In this document: piece after piece, positions 17,968 to 27,230 of the stretch
Numbering within the stretch: the stretch's first letter is position 1
How the letters are laid out: every line of letters starts with the position of its first letter
Source of the DNA: Cellulosimicrobium cellulans
GTDB lineage: Bacteria > Actinomycetota > Actinomycetes > Actinomycetales > Cellulomonadaceae
Reading direction: 5' to 3'
Assembly (NCBI RefSeq): GCF_016921195.1
Contig: NZ_JAFGYF010000001.1
Location: 62,001-126,000 of the forward strand
DNA: 64,000 bases
Notes under the pieces: generated by a model
What the model was told of the DNA's origin: nothing
What the model saw: only the letters and a program-made list of their open reading frames with translations
Database searches by the model: none
Made by a program: the position numbers and the translations under genes

Positions 17968-20237
17968 CGCCCTCCCCCAGCACCGGCGCGCGCCCCCGCG
18001 GTGCCGTGCCGGCCCCGCTCCTCGGCCGGTCCGCTCGGTTCCTCGTCGCCTCCGTCATCCTGCTGGTCCTGACCGTCGGCGCGGTGCTCGGGGGAACCCT
18101 CACGGCCGCGAGCGCGACGGCGGACACCACGCCCCAGGCCGAGGACGCGGTGACGCTCGAGGTGTCGTCGTTGCAGCCCACCGTGCTCGGACCGGGCGAC
18201 ACCCTGACCGTGGCGGCGCGCGTCACCAACGGGACGACGGAGACGCTCGCGTCGCCCACGGTGTCGCTCGGCATCGAGCGGCGCGCGCTGGGCACGCGCT
18301 CGGCGCTCGAGAGCTGGACGACGACCGGGACCGACGGCCGCGTCGGTGTCGGCGTGACCACCCAGGAGCTCGGGGCGCCGCTCGCGCCCGGCGCGAGCGC
18401 CGACGTCACGCTCACCGTCCCGGTCGCGGAGCTCAACCTGAACGCGGGCAGCGACTGGGGCCCGCGCGGCATCTCCCTCACGGTGTCCGACGCCGGCGTG
18501 CGCCAGGCCGTGCAACGCACCTTCGTCCTGTGGGAGCCGTCGGGCGAGGTGACCCCGCTGCGCCTGAGCGTGGTCGCCGCGATGACCGGCCCACCGGTGG
18601 ACCCCGACCCCCAGGCGTACGACGACGCGCTCTCGGCCGCGGTGGCGACGGACGGTCGCCTCGGGCGCCTGCTCGCGGCGACCGGTGATGCGCCGGAGGT
18701 CGGGTGGGTCGCGGACCCGGCACTGCTCGCCGCGGCGGCGGGAGCCGGCGACCCGGCGGTGAACGCCTGGGCCGACGCCGTGAGCGACGGTGCCGCGGCT
18801 CGGTCGACGTTCGCGCTGCGCGCCTACGACCCGGACGTCGCGGCGTTCGCGCACGCCGGTCTCGCGCTGCCGGAGGGGACGCCGCTGCCTGCCGCAGCCG
18901 ACCCGACGACCGAGGACGCGTCGTCCGACGACGCTGCCACGACGGACGAGACGGGCGACGGCACCGGTACCGCGGCCGACCTCACGGCCGGGTGGCGGAC
19001 CGACCTCGCCTGGCCGGGAGACGCCGTCCCCGACCTGTCCACGACGACGCTCGCCGCGGCGTCGGGCGCGACCGCCACCGTCGTCGGTCCCGGCGGGCTC
19101 GTCCCGGACGAGTCGCTGACCTACACGCCGTCCGGCGTCGCCGAGGTCGCGACGGCCGCCGGACCCGTGAAGGCGCTCGTCGCGGACTCGGTGCTCACGG
19201 CCCTCCTGTCCGCTGGCGACGGCTCGGGCGTCACGGCGACGCAGCGGATCCTCGCCGAGACCGCCGTGATCGCCCGCGAGCGCCCCGCCGAGCAGCGCCA
19301 CGTCGTCGTCGCCCTGCCTCGGAGCTGGGAGGCCGAGCCGACGCTCTTCAGCGCACGGCTCGACGCCCTCCGCGCGGCTCCCTGGGTCGACCTGACCCCG
19401 GTGGACGACCTCCTGGCCTCCGCGCCGCCCGCCGTCGATCGCACGACGCTGCCGGACGACAGCATCGGCGAAGGCGAGATCACCGTCGCCCAGCTCCGGG
19501 CTCTCGACCGGTCGCGCACGGACCTCGCGGCGTTCGCGACCGTCGCCTCCGACCCCGCGACGATCACGCGGCCGCTCGAGCCCGACTTCGTCACCCCCAC
19601 CGCCGTCGCGTTCCGCACCGCGCAACCGTCGCGTGTGCTCGCGGTCCAGCACGCCGAGCAGCGGTCCGCCGCCGTCCGGGGCGCCCTCTCGGTCGAGACG
19701 CGCGCCCCGTTCCTCTTCGTGGCCGAGGAGGAGGACCTCCCCGTGCGGGTGCGCAGCACCCTGGAGCAGGACGCGACCGTCCAGGTGGTCCTGCGCCCGG
19801 ACGACCCGCGGCTGCGCGCACCGGAGCGGCGGACCGTGACGATCCCGGCCGCCACCCGGGACGCCGACGGCGACCTGGTACCGACCGAGACGAGCGTCGG
19901 GGTGCCCGTCGAGGGGTTCGGGAGCGGGAACGTCACGGTCGAGGTCGAGCTCGTCAGTGCCGCGCAGCCCCAGGTCCGTGTCGCGGAGCCGCAGGAGTTC
20001 GTCGTGCGCGTGCGCGCCGACTGGGAGTCGGTGGGCACCGTGGTCGTGGCGGTGCTCCTCGCCCTCGCCCTGGTGGCCGGGATCTGGCGCACGGTGCGTC
20101 GCGGCCGCTCGCCCCGCCGTCTGGCGGGCGCCACGGTGGACCAGCCGGCCCCCGCCGACCACGTCCCGGCCGCGACGACCCCGGCCGGCGAACCCGGCGA
20201 TCCGCAGGCTCGTCGGGACGAGGAGCGCGTCGAGTGA
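17964..20237 (+). CDS. Large membrane-anchored extracytoplasmic protein, DUF6049-like
   Basis: I recognise this as the counterpart of mycobacterial Rv3909 by size, position and layout; its biochemical role is unknown. The 757 residues contain an N-terminal membrane or signal segment (about 26-50, VASVILLVLTVGAVLGGTL), a long extracytoplasmic part rich in Ala, Thr and Asp with beta-rich stretches, an acidic low-complexity region near 320-335, and one C-terminal membrane helix (about 695-712, VVVAVLLALALVAGIW) followed by a basic cytoplasmic tail. It overlaps the Nudix gene by ATGA and murJ by GTGA, so it is coupled to both. Constant association with murJ suggests a role in envelope assembly. 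Confidence 0.85.
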   Translation: MTPSPSTGARPRGAVPAPLLGRSARFLVASVILLVLTVGAVLGGTLTAASATADTTPQAEDAVTLEVSSLQPTVLGPGDTLTVAARVTNGTTETLASPTVSLGIERRALGTRSALESWTTTGTDGRVGVGVTTQELGAPLAPGASADVTLTVPVAELNLNAGSDWGPRGISLTVSDAGVRQAVQRTFVLWEPSGEVTPLRLSVVAAMTGPPVDPDPQAYDDALSAAVATDGRLGRLLAATGDAPEVGWVADPALLAAAAGAGDPAVNAWADAVSDGAAARSTFALRAYDPDVAAFAHAGLALPEGTPLPAAADPTTEDASSDDAATTDETGDGTGTAADLTAGWRTDLAWPGDAVPDLSTTTLAAASGATATVVGPGGLVPDESLTYTPSGVAEVATAAGPVKALVADSVLTALLSAGDGSGVTATQRILAETAVIARERPAEQRHVVVALPRSWEAEPTLFSARLDALRAAPWVDLTPVDDLLASAPPAVDRTTLPDDSIGEGEITVAQLRALDRSRTDLAAFATVASDPATITRPLEPDFVTPTAVAFRTAQPSRVLAVQHAEQRSAAVRGALSVETRAPFLFVAEEEDLPVRVRSTLEQDATVQVVLRPDDPRLRAPERRTVTIPAATRDADGDLVPTETSVGVPVEGFGSGNVTVEVELVSAAQPQVRVAEPQEFVVRVRADWESVGTVVVAVLLALALVAGIWRTVRRGRSPRRLAGATVDQPAPADHVPAATTPAGEPGDPQARRDEERVE

Positions 20238-22150
20238 GCCCGGACCAGCCCCGGCACGTCCGGCCCCCGGGCGCCGGGCGCGGCACGCGGCCCGGCACGA
20301 CGCGCGACGTCGTCCCGTCCGGGGCGCTCCCGGGCGACCCGGCGGCGTCGGGCACCCCGGACGAGACGGCGGAGGCCGGGGCCACCGCGGCGCCCGCTGC
20401 GCGGACGGGCGGGCTCGGCCGCTCGTCCGCGCTCATGGCGTCGGGCACGTTCGTCTCGCGCGGCCTCGGGCTCGTCCGCAACGTCCTCCTCGTGGCCGCG
20501 ATCGGGACCACCGGCCTGGTCGCGGACGCCTTCGACGTCGCGAACAAGATCCCCAACGTCCTCTTCGCGATCCTCGCGGGCGGCGTCCTCAACGCCGTCC
20601 TCGTCCCGCAGATCGTCCGCGCCTACCGTGCGCGCAACACCCAGGAGCGGCTCGACAAGCTGCTCACGCTCTCCGGCGTCGTGCTCGTGGCGCTCTCGGC
20701 GCTGCTCACGGCGGGGTCGAGCATCCTCGTCGCGCTCTACACCGGGCCCGGCTGGACGGCACCGCAGACGTCGCTCGCCGTCGCCTTCGCCTTCTGGTGC
20801 ACGCCGCAGCTCTTCTTCTACGGGCTGTACACGCTGCTCGGGCAGGTGCTCAACGCGCGTGGCCAGTTCGGTCCGTTCATGTGGGCACCGGTGCTCAACA
20901 ACGTCGTGTCGATCGTCGGGTTCGCGGCGTTCATCGCGATCTACGGTCCCGCGGCCACGGGCAACGTCGACGACCTCACGCAGTGGGACGGGCCCAAGAT
21001 CGCGCTGCTGGCCGGCACCGCGACGCTCGGGGTCGCGGCCCAGGCGCTCATCCTCGTCGTCCCGCTGTGGCGGGCCGGCTTCCGCTGGCACCTGCGGTTC
21101 GGCCTGCACGGCATCGGGCTGCGGTCCGCGGGCCAGGTGGCGTTGTGGACGTTCGCCGCCGTCCTCCTCGAGCAGGTCGGGGTCCTGTTCACCACGCGCT
21201 TCGCGAGCGAGGCGCCCCGCGCGGCGCTCGCGCAGACGTTCGGGCCCTACCGTGACGACCCCGGGACGCTCGGCGCGGTCACCGGGCTGATCACGGGCGC
21301 GCCCGACGCGTTCTCGGGAGCTCTCGCGGTGGCCGGCAACGCCGCCTACACGCAGGCGCTCATGATCTACCTCCTGCCCCACTCGCTCGTGACCGTCTCG
21401 ATCGCGACGGCGCTCTTCACGGGCATGAGCGCCGCGGCGCACGCGGGCGACCTCGCGCGCGTCCGGCACGACCTCTCGCGCGGCGTGCGCACCGTCGGGG
21501 TCTTCACGGTCTTCGCGACCGTCGTGCTGGTCGTCCTCGCCCTGCCGATCACCAAGCTGCTCGTCCCCTCCGTCGACGCCGCGTCCGGCGAGGCGGTCTC
21601 CGAGGTGCTGCGGGCGATGGCGCTCGGGCTCGTCCCCCTGGGCGGCATGGTGCTCATGAAGTGGGTCTACTACGCGTTCGAGGACGGCCGGACCGTCTTC
21701 TGGATCCAGGTGCCGGGCACGCTCGTGCTCGTCGGCGTGTCCTGGCTGGCGACGCAGGTGCTGGCACCCCAGCTCTGGGTCGTCGGCATCGGCCTCGCGA
21801 TGAGCGTCTCCAACCTCGTGGCCGTCGCGCTGCGCACCGTCGGGCTGCGACGCACGCTCCGCGGGCTCGACGGCGCACGGATCCTGCGGCTCCACGTCAA
21901 GGCCGGCCTTGCGGCGCTCGTCAGCGGGGTCGCGGGATGGGGCGTCCTGCGCGGGTTCGTCGTCGTCACCGGCGACCGCCCGGACGGCATCTACGGGCTG
22001 TCGTGGTGGCAGGCCGTCGTCGTGGTGGCCGTCGCCGGAGCGGTGATGACGCTCGTGTACGCGGGCGGGCTCAAGCTCATGCGCGTGCGCGAGCTGGACC
22101 AGCTCGCCGGTCCGGTCGTGGGCCGGGTCCGACGGCTCGTGCGGCGGTGA
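20234..22150 (+). CDS. murJ: Lipid II flippase MurJ (MviN)
   Basis: Multi-pass membrane protein that flips lipid II across the cytoplasmic membrane for peptidoglycan synthesis. The 638-residue protein starts at GTG 20234, overlapping the previous stop, with AGGAG upstream. An N-terminal polar tail of about 60 residues precedes ALMASGTFVSRGLGLVRNVLL, the conserved first helix of MurJ. The signatures ADAFDVANKIPNVLFAILAGGVLNAVLVPQ and QALMIYLLPHSLVTVSIATALF are also typical. About fourteen hydrophobic segments are visible. Unlike mycobacterial MviN it ends after the membrane core; the kinase-like part is encoded by the next gene. Confidence 0.96.
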   Translation: MSPDQPRHVRPPGAGRGTRPGTTRDVVPSGALPGDPAASGTPDETAEAGATAAPAARTGGLGRSSALMASGTFVSRGLGLVRNVLLVAAIGTTGLVADAFDVANKIPNVLFAILAGGVLNAVLVPQIVRAYRARNTQERLDKLLTLSGVVLVALSALLTAGSSILVALYTGPGWTAPQTSLAVAFAFWCTPQLFFYGLYTLLGQVLNARGQFGPFMWAPVLNNVVSIVGFAAFIAIYGPAATGNVDDLTQWDGPKIALLAGTATLGVAAQALILVVPLWRAGFRWHLRFGLHGIGLRSAGQVALWTFAAVLLEQVGVLFTTRFASEAPRAALAQTFGPYRDDPGTLGAVTGLITGAPDAFSGALAVAGNAAYTQALMIYLLPHSLVTVSIATALFTGMSAAAHAGDLARVRHDLSRGVRTVGVFTVFATVVLVVLALPITKLLVPSVDAASGEAVSEVLRAMALGLVPLGGMVLMKWVYYAFEDGRTVFWIQVPGTLVLVGVSWLATQVLAPQLWVVGIGLAMSVSNLVAVALRTVGLRRTLRGLDGARILRLHVKAGLAALVSGVAGWGVLRGFVVVTGDRPDGIYGLSWWQAVVVVAVAGAVMTLVYAGGLKLMRVRELDQLAGPVVGRVRRLVRR

Positions 22151-22247
22151 CCGACGCCCGCGCTCCGGGCGCAGATCGGGCGATACGAGGGCATTCGGGG
22201 CCCGCGTACCATGGTGTGTCGACCACGAGTCCCACGGAGGAGGTCCG

Positions 22248-24113
22248 GTGAACGGCGTGGCCCCAGGAACACTGCTCGTCGCGCGCTACCGGCTCGACGA
22301 GCAGCTCGCGTCCGACCTGTCGGACGTCACGGCATGGTCGGCGCACGACCAGATCCTCGACCGACCGGTCCGGGTCTCGCTGGTCTCCGGCGCGCACGTC
22401 GCCGACGCCCTCGACTCCGCCCGGCGCGCCGCGCTCGTCGTCGACCCGCGCCTCACCCGCGTGCTCGACGTCGGGGCGGAGGACGGCGTCGCGTACGTCG
22501 TCACCGAGCGCTACACGGGCATCACGCTGAGCGAGGTCGTCGCGGGCGGCATCGTCGACCCGCAGCAGGCGCGTGCGATCGTCGGCGAGGCCGCGGCCGC
22601 GCTGGAGGTCGCCCGGCGCCGCGGCGTCCACCACCTCGCGCTGCGGCCCGACGCGCTCCGCGTCGACGGGAGCCGGGTCCTCGTCACGGGCCTCGGGCTG
22701 GACGCCGGCGTGGCGGGTCACGACCAGCACGACGCCGACCTGACGTCGCGCGCCGACGCCGTCGGCCTCGTCGCACTCCTCTACTACGCGATGACGGCGC
22801 GCTGGGCCGGGCCGTCCCTGGACGTCCCGTGGATCGCCCCGGAGGCCATCCACCCCCTCCCCGCGCAGCGTGCGGCCGACGGGGTCCTCCCGCTCTCCGC
22901 CGTCCGCCCGGACGTGCCCGCGGAGCTGGACGCGCTGTGCGCGCAGGCCTTCGCCGGCACCCACGGCACGGTCGAGGAGTGGACGGCGCCGCCCGCGGGT
23001 GACGCGCCCCGCTCCCCCGCCGACGTCGTCGGCGCGGTCGAGCCGTGGGGCGAGGTCTCGGTCGTCGCGGCGCTCCCGTCGTTCGTGCAGCCCGCGACCG
23101 CGGGCGTGAGCCGCCAGTCCGTCCGCACGGCGTTCGACGGTGCGACGAGCGCGCCCCCGGGGACGCCGCCGCCCGCACCGCCGGTGCGGCGCCCGACGAC
23201 AGGACGCATCCACCGCGTGGGAGACGTGCCGGGCTCCGCCGGTCCGGGCGGGGCGTACGCCGCCGGGGCCGCCACGGGCGCCACGGCAGCAGTCCCGCCA
23301 CCCGCGCCGGACGCGGCGACCGCGGGATACGCGGTCCCGCCGCCCCCCGCGGGCTACGACGCCGGGACCGCGCCCTTGCAGTACGCGGCCGCACCGCCTC
23401 CCGTGCCCCCGACCACGGAGGCGCCGCAGGCTTGGAGCGAACCCGCGCCGAGCCGGCGCGGGCCGCGCCGGTTCAACGCCACCCCGATCGTCCTCGTGCT
23501 CGTCCTCGGCCTCGTGGTGTGGGGGGTCGTGTGGGCGGTGAACACCGCGTTCGACGGGTTCGGACCCGCGCTCCAGACGAGCGAGGAACCGACGGGTGAG
23601 GGGTCGCAGGCTCCGGCCGAGGGCGGAGAGGGCACAGCGGACGGCGAGCAGGCTCCTCCGGCCCCGGAGGTCCGCCCCGTGATCGCCTCGGGCCAGGCCC
23701 TGGACCCCGAGGGCGACGCCTCGGGCAACAACGACGGCGAGCACCCCGAGCTGGCGCCGCTCGCCTACGACCAGCAGCCGGACACGACCTGGATCTCGCG
23801 CCGGTACAACGCGGCGGACTTCGCCGGTCTGCGCTCCGGGATCGGGTTCGCGGTCACGCTCGAGCAGAAGGCGCCCGTCTCGACGGTCGTCATCGACACC
23901 GCGGCGAACGGCGGCCACGTCGAGATCCGGGCGACCAGCCCGGACACTCCCACCGAGGGCACCGTGCTCGCGTCGGGGCCGCTGGCCCCCGGTGCGGAGT
24001 TCACGTTCGACCAGCCGGTCGAGGCGGAGTCGATCGTGCTGTGGTTCACCGAGCTCCCGCAGAACCCGGCCGGCGAGTTCCGCGCGGAGATCAACGAGAT
24101 CCTCATCTCGTGA
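22248..24113 (+). CDS. Membrane pseudokinase, detached C-terminal half of mycobacterial-type MviN
   Basis: Likely regulator of MurJ. The 621-residue protein starts at GTG 22248 with a strong GGAGGAGG site. The N-terminal kinase-like domain (about 8-250) begins ARYRLDEQLASD but lacks catalytic residues: the HRD loop reads HLALRPDAL, the DFG position reads GLG, and the beta-3 lysine is missing. A Pro/Ala-rich linker (about 290-405), one membrane helix (about 412-432, PIVLVLVLGLVVWGVVWAV), an acidic spacer and an extracytoplasmic beta-rich domain (about 475-621; AYDQQPDTTWISRRYN, then FAVTLEQKAPVSTVVIDT) follow, resembling the carbohydrate-binding-like ectodomain of Rv3910. In M. tuberculosis these parts are fused to MurJ. 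Confidence 0.85.
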   Translation: MNGVAPGTLLVARYRLDEQLASDLSDVTAWSAHDQILDRPVRVSLVSGAHVADALDSARRAALVVDPRLTRVLDVGAEDGVAYVVTERYTGITLSEVVAGGIVDPQQARAIVGEAAAALEVARRRGVHHLALRPDALRVDGSRVLVTGLGLDAGVAGHDQHDADLTSRADAVGLVALLYYAMTARWAGPSLDVPWIAPEAIHPLPAQRAADGVLPLSAVRPDVPAELDALCAQAFAGTHGTVEEWTAPPAGDAPRSPADVVGAVEPWGEVSVVAALPSFVQPATAGVSRQSVRTAFDGATSAPPGTPPPAPPVRRPTTGRIHRVGDVPGSAGPGGAYAAGAATGATAAVPPPAPDAATAGYAVPPPPAGYDAGTAPLQYAAAPPPVPPTTEAPQAWSEPAPSRRGPRRFNATPIVLVLVLGLVVWGVVWAVNTAFDGFGPALQTSEEPTGEGSQAPAEGGEGTADGEQAPPAPEVRPVIASGQALDPEGDASGNNDGEHPELAPLAYDQQPDTTWISRRYNAADFAGLRSGIGFAVTLEQKAPVSTVVIDTAANGGHVEIRATSPDTPTEGTVLASGPLAPGAEFTFDQPVEAESIVLWFTELPQNPAGEFRAEINEILIS

Positions 24114-24152
24114 CACGGAGAGGGCCGTCGTGCGCGACGGCCCTCTCCGTGT
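24113..24152. terminator. Hairpin terminator after the pseudokinase gene
   Basis: Arms CACGGAGAGGGCCGTCG and the exact complement with a TGCG loop start at the stop codon. It closes the Nudix-to-pseudokinase run. Confidence 0.75.
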
Positions 24153-24326
24153 GCGGTGAGCTTGCGTGACGCGGCGCCCCGGGAGCGGCCGCACGGACGG
24201 CGGACGCGCCCGGCCTCGGGTCCGGCGTAGCGTGCCCGACACCCGTACCGTGGAACAGAAGCCGCCCCGGCGGCGTTCACACTCTCGCGTGGTCGGCCGC
24301 CACGCACCGAGCATCGAGGAGAGCAC

Positions 24327-25355
24327 GTGACCGAGCAGTCAGCCGTCCAGAACCTGATCGTCGTCGGGTCCGGTCCCGCGGGGTACACCGCGGCGATCTA
24401 CGCGGCGCGCGCGGGCCTGGCCCCGCTCGTGCTCGCGGGCTCCGTCACCGCCGGCGGTGCGCTGATGAACACGACGGACGTCGAGAACTTCCCCGGCTTC
24501 CCCGACGGGATCATGGGCCCCGACCTCATGGAGAACATGCGGAAGCAGGCCGAGCGGTTCGGCGCGCGCATCGAGTGGGACGACGCCACGCTGCTCGACC
24601 TCGAGGGGCCGGTCAAGACCGTCGTGACGGGCAACGGCGACACCTACCGCGCCCGCGCCGTCATCCTCGCGACCGGGTCCGCCTACCGCGAGCTCGGACT
24701 GGACGACGAGAAGCGCCTGTCCGGGCGCGGGGTGTCCTGGTGCGCGACGTGCGACGGGTTCTTCTTCCGCGACCAGCACATCGCCGTCGTCGGCGGGGGC
24801 GACTCCGCGATGGAGGAGGCGACGTTCCTGACCCGGTTCGCCGAGAAGGTCACGCTGGTCCACCGCCGCGACGAGCTGCGCGCGTCGAAGATCATGGCGG
24901 ACCGCGCGCTCAACGACCCGAAGATCGAGTTCGCCTGGAACAGCGAGGTCGCCGGCATCGGCGGCGAGAACAAGGTCGAGGGGCTCACGCTGCGCGACAC
25001 CGTGACCGGCGAGGAGCGCGAGCTCCCCGCGACCGGCCTGTTCGTGGCCATCGGTCACGAGCCCCGCACCGAGCTCGTCAAGGGTCAGATCGACCTGGAC
25101 GAGGAGGGCTACATCCAGGTCGTCGGGCGCACCACCGCGACCAACCTCGAGGGCGTGTTCGCGTGCGGCGACGCCGTCGACCACACCTACCGCCAGGCCA
25201 TCACGGCGGCCGGCTCGGGGTGCGCCGCCGCGCTCGACGCGCAGCGCTACCTCACCGAGCTCGCCGACGCCGCCGGCCTGGAGGACCTCGCCGGCACCCC
25301 GCAGACGCTGAACCCCGACGAGCTGCCCGAGGCGCTCGCCGAGCTCCAGGCCTGA
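24327..25355 (+). CDS. trxB: Thioredoxin reductase
   Basis: Flavoenzyme that reduces thioredoxin with NADPH. The 342-residue protein has the FAD-binding motif [19 protein letters not shown], the redox pair in WCATCDGFF, the NADPH motif [15 protein letters not shown], and the second FAD motif [16 protein letters not shown]. All key residues are present. It starts at GTG 24327 with GAGGAGA upstream. trxA follows after a short gap, so both are probably cotranscribed; this is the standard actinobacterial pair near the origin. Confidence 0.98.
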   Translation: MTEQSAVQNLIVVGSGPAGYTAAIYAARAGLAPLVLAGSVTAGGALMNTTDVENFPGFPDGIMGPDLMENMRKQAERFGARIEWDDATLLDLEGPVKTVVTGNGDTYRARAVILATGSAYRELGLDDEKRLSGRGVSWCATCDGFFFRDQHIAVVGGGDSAMEEATFLTRFAEKVTLVHRRDELRASKIMADRALNDPKIEFAWNSEVAGIGGENKVEGLTLRDTVTGEERELPATGLFVAIGHEPRTELVKGQIDLDEEGYIQVVGRTTATNLEGVFACGDAVDHTYRQAITAAGSGCAAALDAQRYLTELADAAGLEDLAGTPQTLNPDELPEALAELQA

Positions 25356-25398
25356 ACCAGCGTCCCCCGTCCACCGAGTCCTACCGCAGGAGGCCACC

Positions 25399-25731
25399 AT
25401 GCCGACCGTTCCGGTCACCGACGACACCTTCCGTGCCGAGGTCCTCGAGTCCGAGGTCCCCGTCCTCGTCGACTTCTGGGCGACGTGGTGCGGCCCGTGC
25501 CGCCAGGTCGCGCCGATCCTCGAGGAGCTCGCCGAGGAGTACGACGGCAAGATCAAGATCGCCAAGCTCGACACCGACGCGAACCCCGAGACGACCGGCG
25601 CCTACGGCATCGTGTCGATCCCCACGCTGAACGTCTACGTGGGCGGCGAGCTCCAGAAGTCGATCATCGGTGCGCGTCCCAAGCGGGCGCTCACCGAGGA
25701 GATCGACGCCGTGCTCGCCACGACCGTCTGA
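25399..25731 (+). CDS. trxA: Thioredoxin
   Basis: Small dithiol oxidoreductase reduced by TrxB. The 110-residue protein has the active site WCGPC in [16 protein letters not shown], the cis-proline in SIPTLNVY and a normal length. AGGAGG lies eight bases before the ATG. It is the second gene of the trxB-trxA pair and is closed by a strong hairpin. Confidence 0.98.
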   Translation: MPTVPVTDDTFRAEVLESEVPVLVDFWATWCGPCRQVAPILEELAEEYDGKIKIAKLDTDANPETTGAYGIVSIPTLNVYVGGELQKSIIGARPKRALTEEIDAVLATTV

Positions 25732-25748
25732 GCCGCACCCGAGCACCC

Positions 25749-25791
25749 CGCCGGAGGGCGGACCGCGAGCACCGCGGTCCGCCCTCCGGCG
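25749..25791 (+). terminator. Hairpin terminator after trxA
   Basis: The arms CGCCGGAGGGCGGACCGCG and their exact complement form a 19-bp stem about 18 bases after the trxA stop. Confidence 0.8.
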
Positions 25792-25833
25792 TCTTCACGG
25801 GATCCCCCGATGCCCCGTGCGACACTGGGGGTC

Positions 25834-27162
25834 GTGACTGGACCGACGACTCCCCCGCAGCAGCCCGCTCCCAGCGGCACCCGCCTCGACCCGTGGTTCG
25901 GTGCCTACGCAGAGCGAGCGCACGGGATGCGAGCGTCGGAGATCCGGGCGCTGTTCGCGGTGGCGAACCGGCCCGAGGTCGTGTCGCTCGCCGGCGGTAT
26001 GCCGTACCTCGAAGGACTCCCGCTCGACCAGATCGCCGACACCATGCAGCGTCTCGTCGCGACACGCGGGGCGACTGCGCTCCAGTACGGCTCCGGGCAG
26101 GGCGACGAGACGCTCCGCGAGCGGATCCTGGACGTGGTCCGGCTCGAGGGCATCGAGTGTCACCCCGACGACGTCGTGGTCACGACGGGGTCGCAGCAGG
26201 CGCTCGATCTCGTGACCCGGATCTTCGTCGACCCCGGCGACGTCGTCGTGGCCGAAGCGCCGAGCTACGTGGGTGCCCTCGGCGTCTTCCGCTCGTACCA
26301 GGCCGACGTCGTGCACGTGCCGCTCGACGAGCACGGCCTCGTCCCCGAGGCCCTCGAGGAGACGCTCGCCCGCCTCGCGGCGGACGGTCGCCGCGTCAAG
26401 CTGCTCTACACCGTGCCGAACTTCCACAACCCGGCCGGGGTGACCCTCACCGCAGAGCGTCGCCCGCGCATCCTGGAGATCGCGCAGCGCTACGGCGTCC
26501 TGGTCATCGAGGACAACCCCTATGGCCTCCTGGGCTTCGACGGGCAGACGCTCCCCGCCCTCCGCTCGCTCGACGAGGACGGCGTCCTGTACCTCGGGTC
26601 GTTCTCCAAGACCTTCGCCCCGGGATACCGCGTCGGCTGGGTCGTCGCACCCCACGCGGTCCGCGAGAAGCTCGTCCTCGCGAGCGAGTCGGCGATCCTC
26701 TGCCCATCGAACGCCTCGCAGCTCGCCATCGCCGCCTACCTCGACACGTGCGACTGGAAGGGTCAGATCAAGCAGTTCCGCGAGCTCTACCGGGAACGCC
26801 GGGACGCCATGATCGGCGCTCTCTCCGAGCACCTCCCCTCGGCCCGCTGGACGGTGCCCGACGGCGGCTTCTACACGTGGGTCCAGCTCCCCGAGGGCCT
26901 CGACGCACGGTCCATGCTCCCGCGCGCCGTCACGGCGCGCGTGGCCTACGTGCCGGGCACCGCCTTCTACGCGGACGGCACCGGCTCGAGCCACGTGCGC
27001 CTGTCCTACTGCTTCCCGACCCCCGAGCGGATCCGTGAGGGAGTCCGTCGCCTCGCCGGGGTCGTCAACGCCGAGCAGGAGCTGGTCGAGATCTTCGGGA
27101 CGAACGCCGAGCTCGACCCCGACGTCACGGACGTCGAGAACCCCTCGCCCAACCTGGCCTGA
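25834..27162 (+). CDS. PLP-dependent aminotransferase, class I/II (MocR-like or 2-aminoadipate type)
   Basis: Transfers amino groups using pyridoxal phosphate; substrate not identifiable. The 442-residue protein shows VSLAGGMPY, LQYGSGQGDETLRERI, VTTGSQQALDLVTRIF, the PNFHNPAGVT loop, the Asp in VIEDNPYG and the PLP lysine in YLGSFSKTFAPGYRVGW. These fit the fold-type I subfamily that includes lysine N/2-aminoadipate aminotransferases. GTG 25834 is chosen because a GACACT box eight bases upstream gives leaderless spacing; ATG 25810 is the alternative and has no ribosome-binding site. It lies between trxA and the ligase gene. Confidence 0.9.
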   Translation: MTGPTTPPQQPAPSGTRLDPWFGAYAERAHGMRASEIRALFAVANRPEVVSLAGGMPYLEGLPLDQIADTMQRLVATRGATALQYGSGQGDETLRERILDVVRLEGIECHPDDVVVTTGSQQALDLVTRIFVDPGDVVVAEAPSYVGALGVFRSYQADVVHVPLDEHGLVPEALEETLARLAADGRRVKLLYTVPNFHNPAGVTLTAERRPRILEIAQRYGVLVIEDNPYGLLGFDGQTLPALRSLDEDGVLYLGSFSKTFAPGYRVGWVVAPHAVREKLVLASESAILCPSNASQLAIAAYLDTCDWKGQIKQFRELYRERRDAMIGALSEHLPSARWTVPDGGFYTWVQLPEGLDARSMLPRAVTARVAYVPGTAFYADGTGSSHVRLSYCFPTPERIREGVRRLAGVVNAEQELVEIFGTNAELDPDVTDVENPSPNLA

Positions 27163-27230
27163 AGCACCTCACCACGACGCCGAGCGGCCCTCACCGGGCG
27201 ACGCCGGCACCGAACAGGAGTCCGTCAACA

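Noticed and set aside
18704..20233. Open frame continuing 510 codons upstream of murJ in the same frame.
   Set aside because: It overlaps the DUF6049-like gene entirely. The GTGA overlap with AGGAG at 20234 marks the murJ start.
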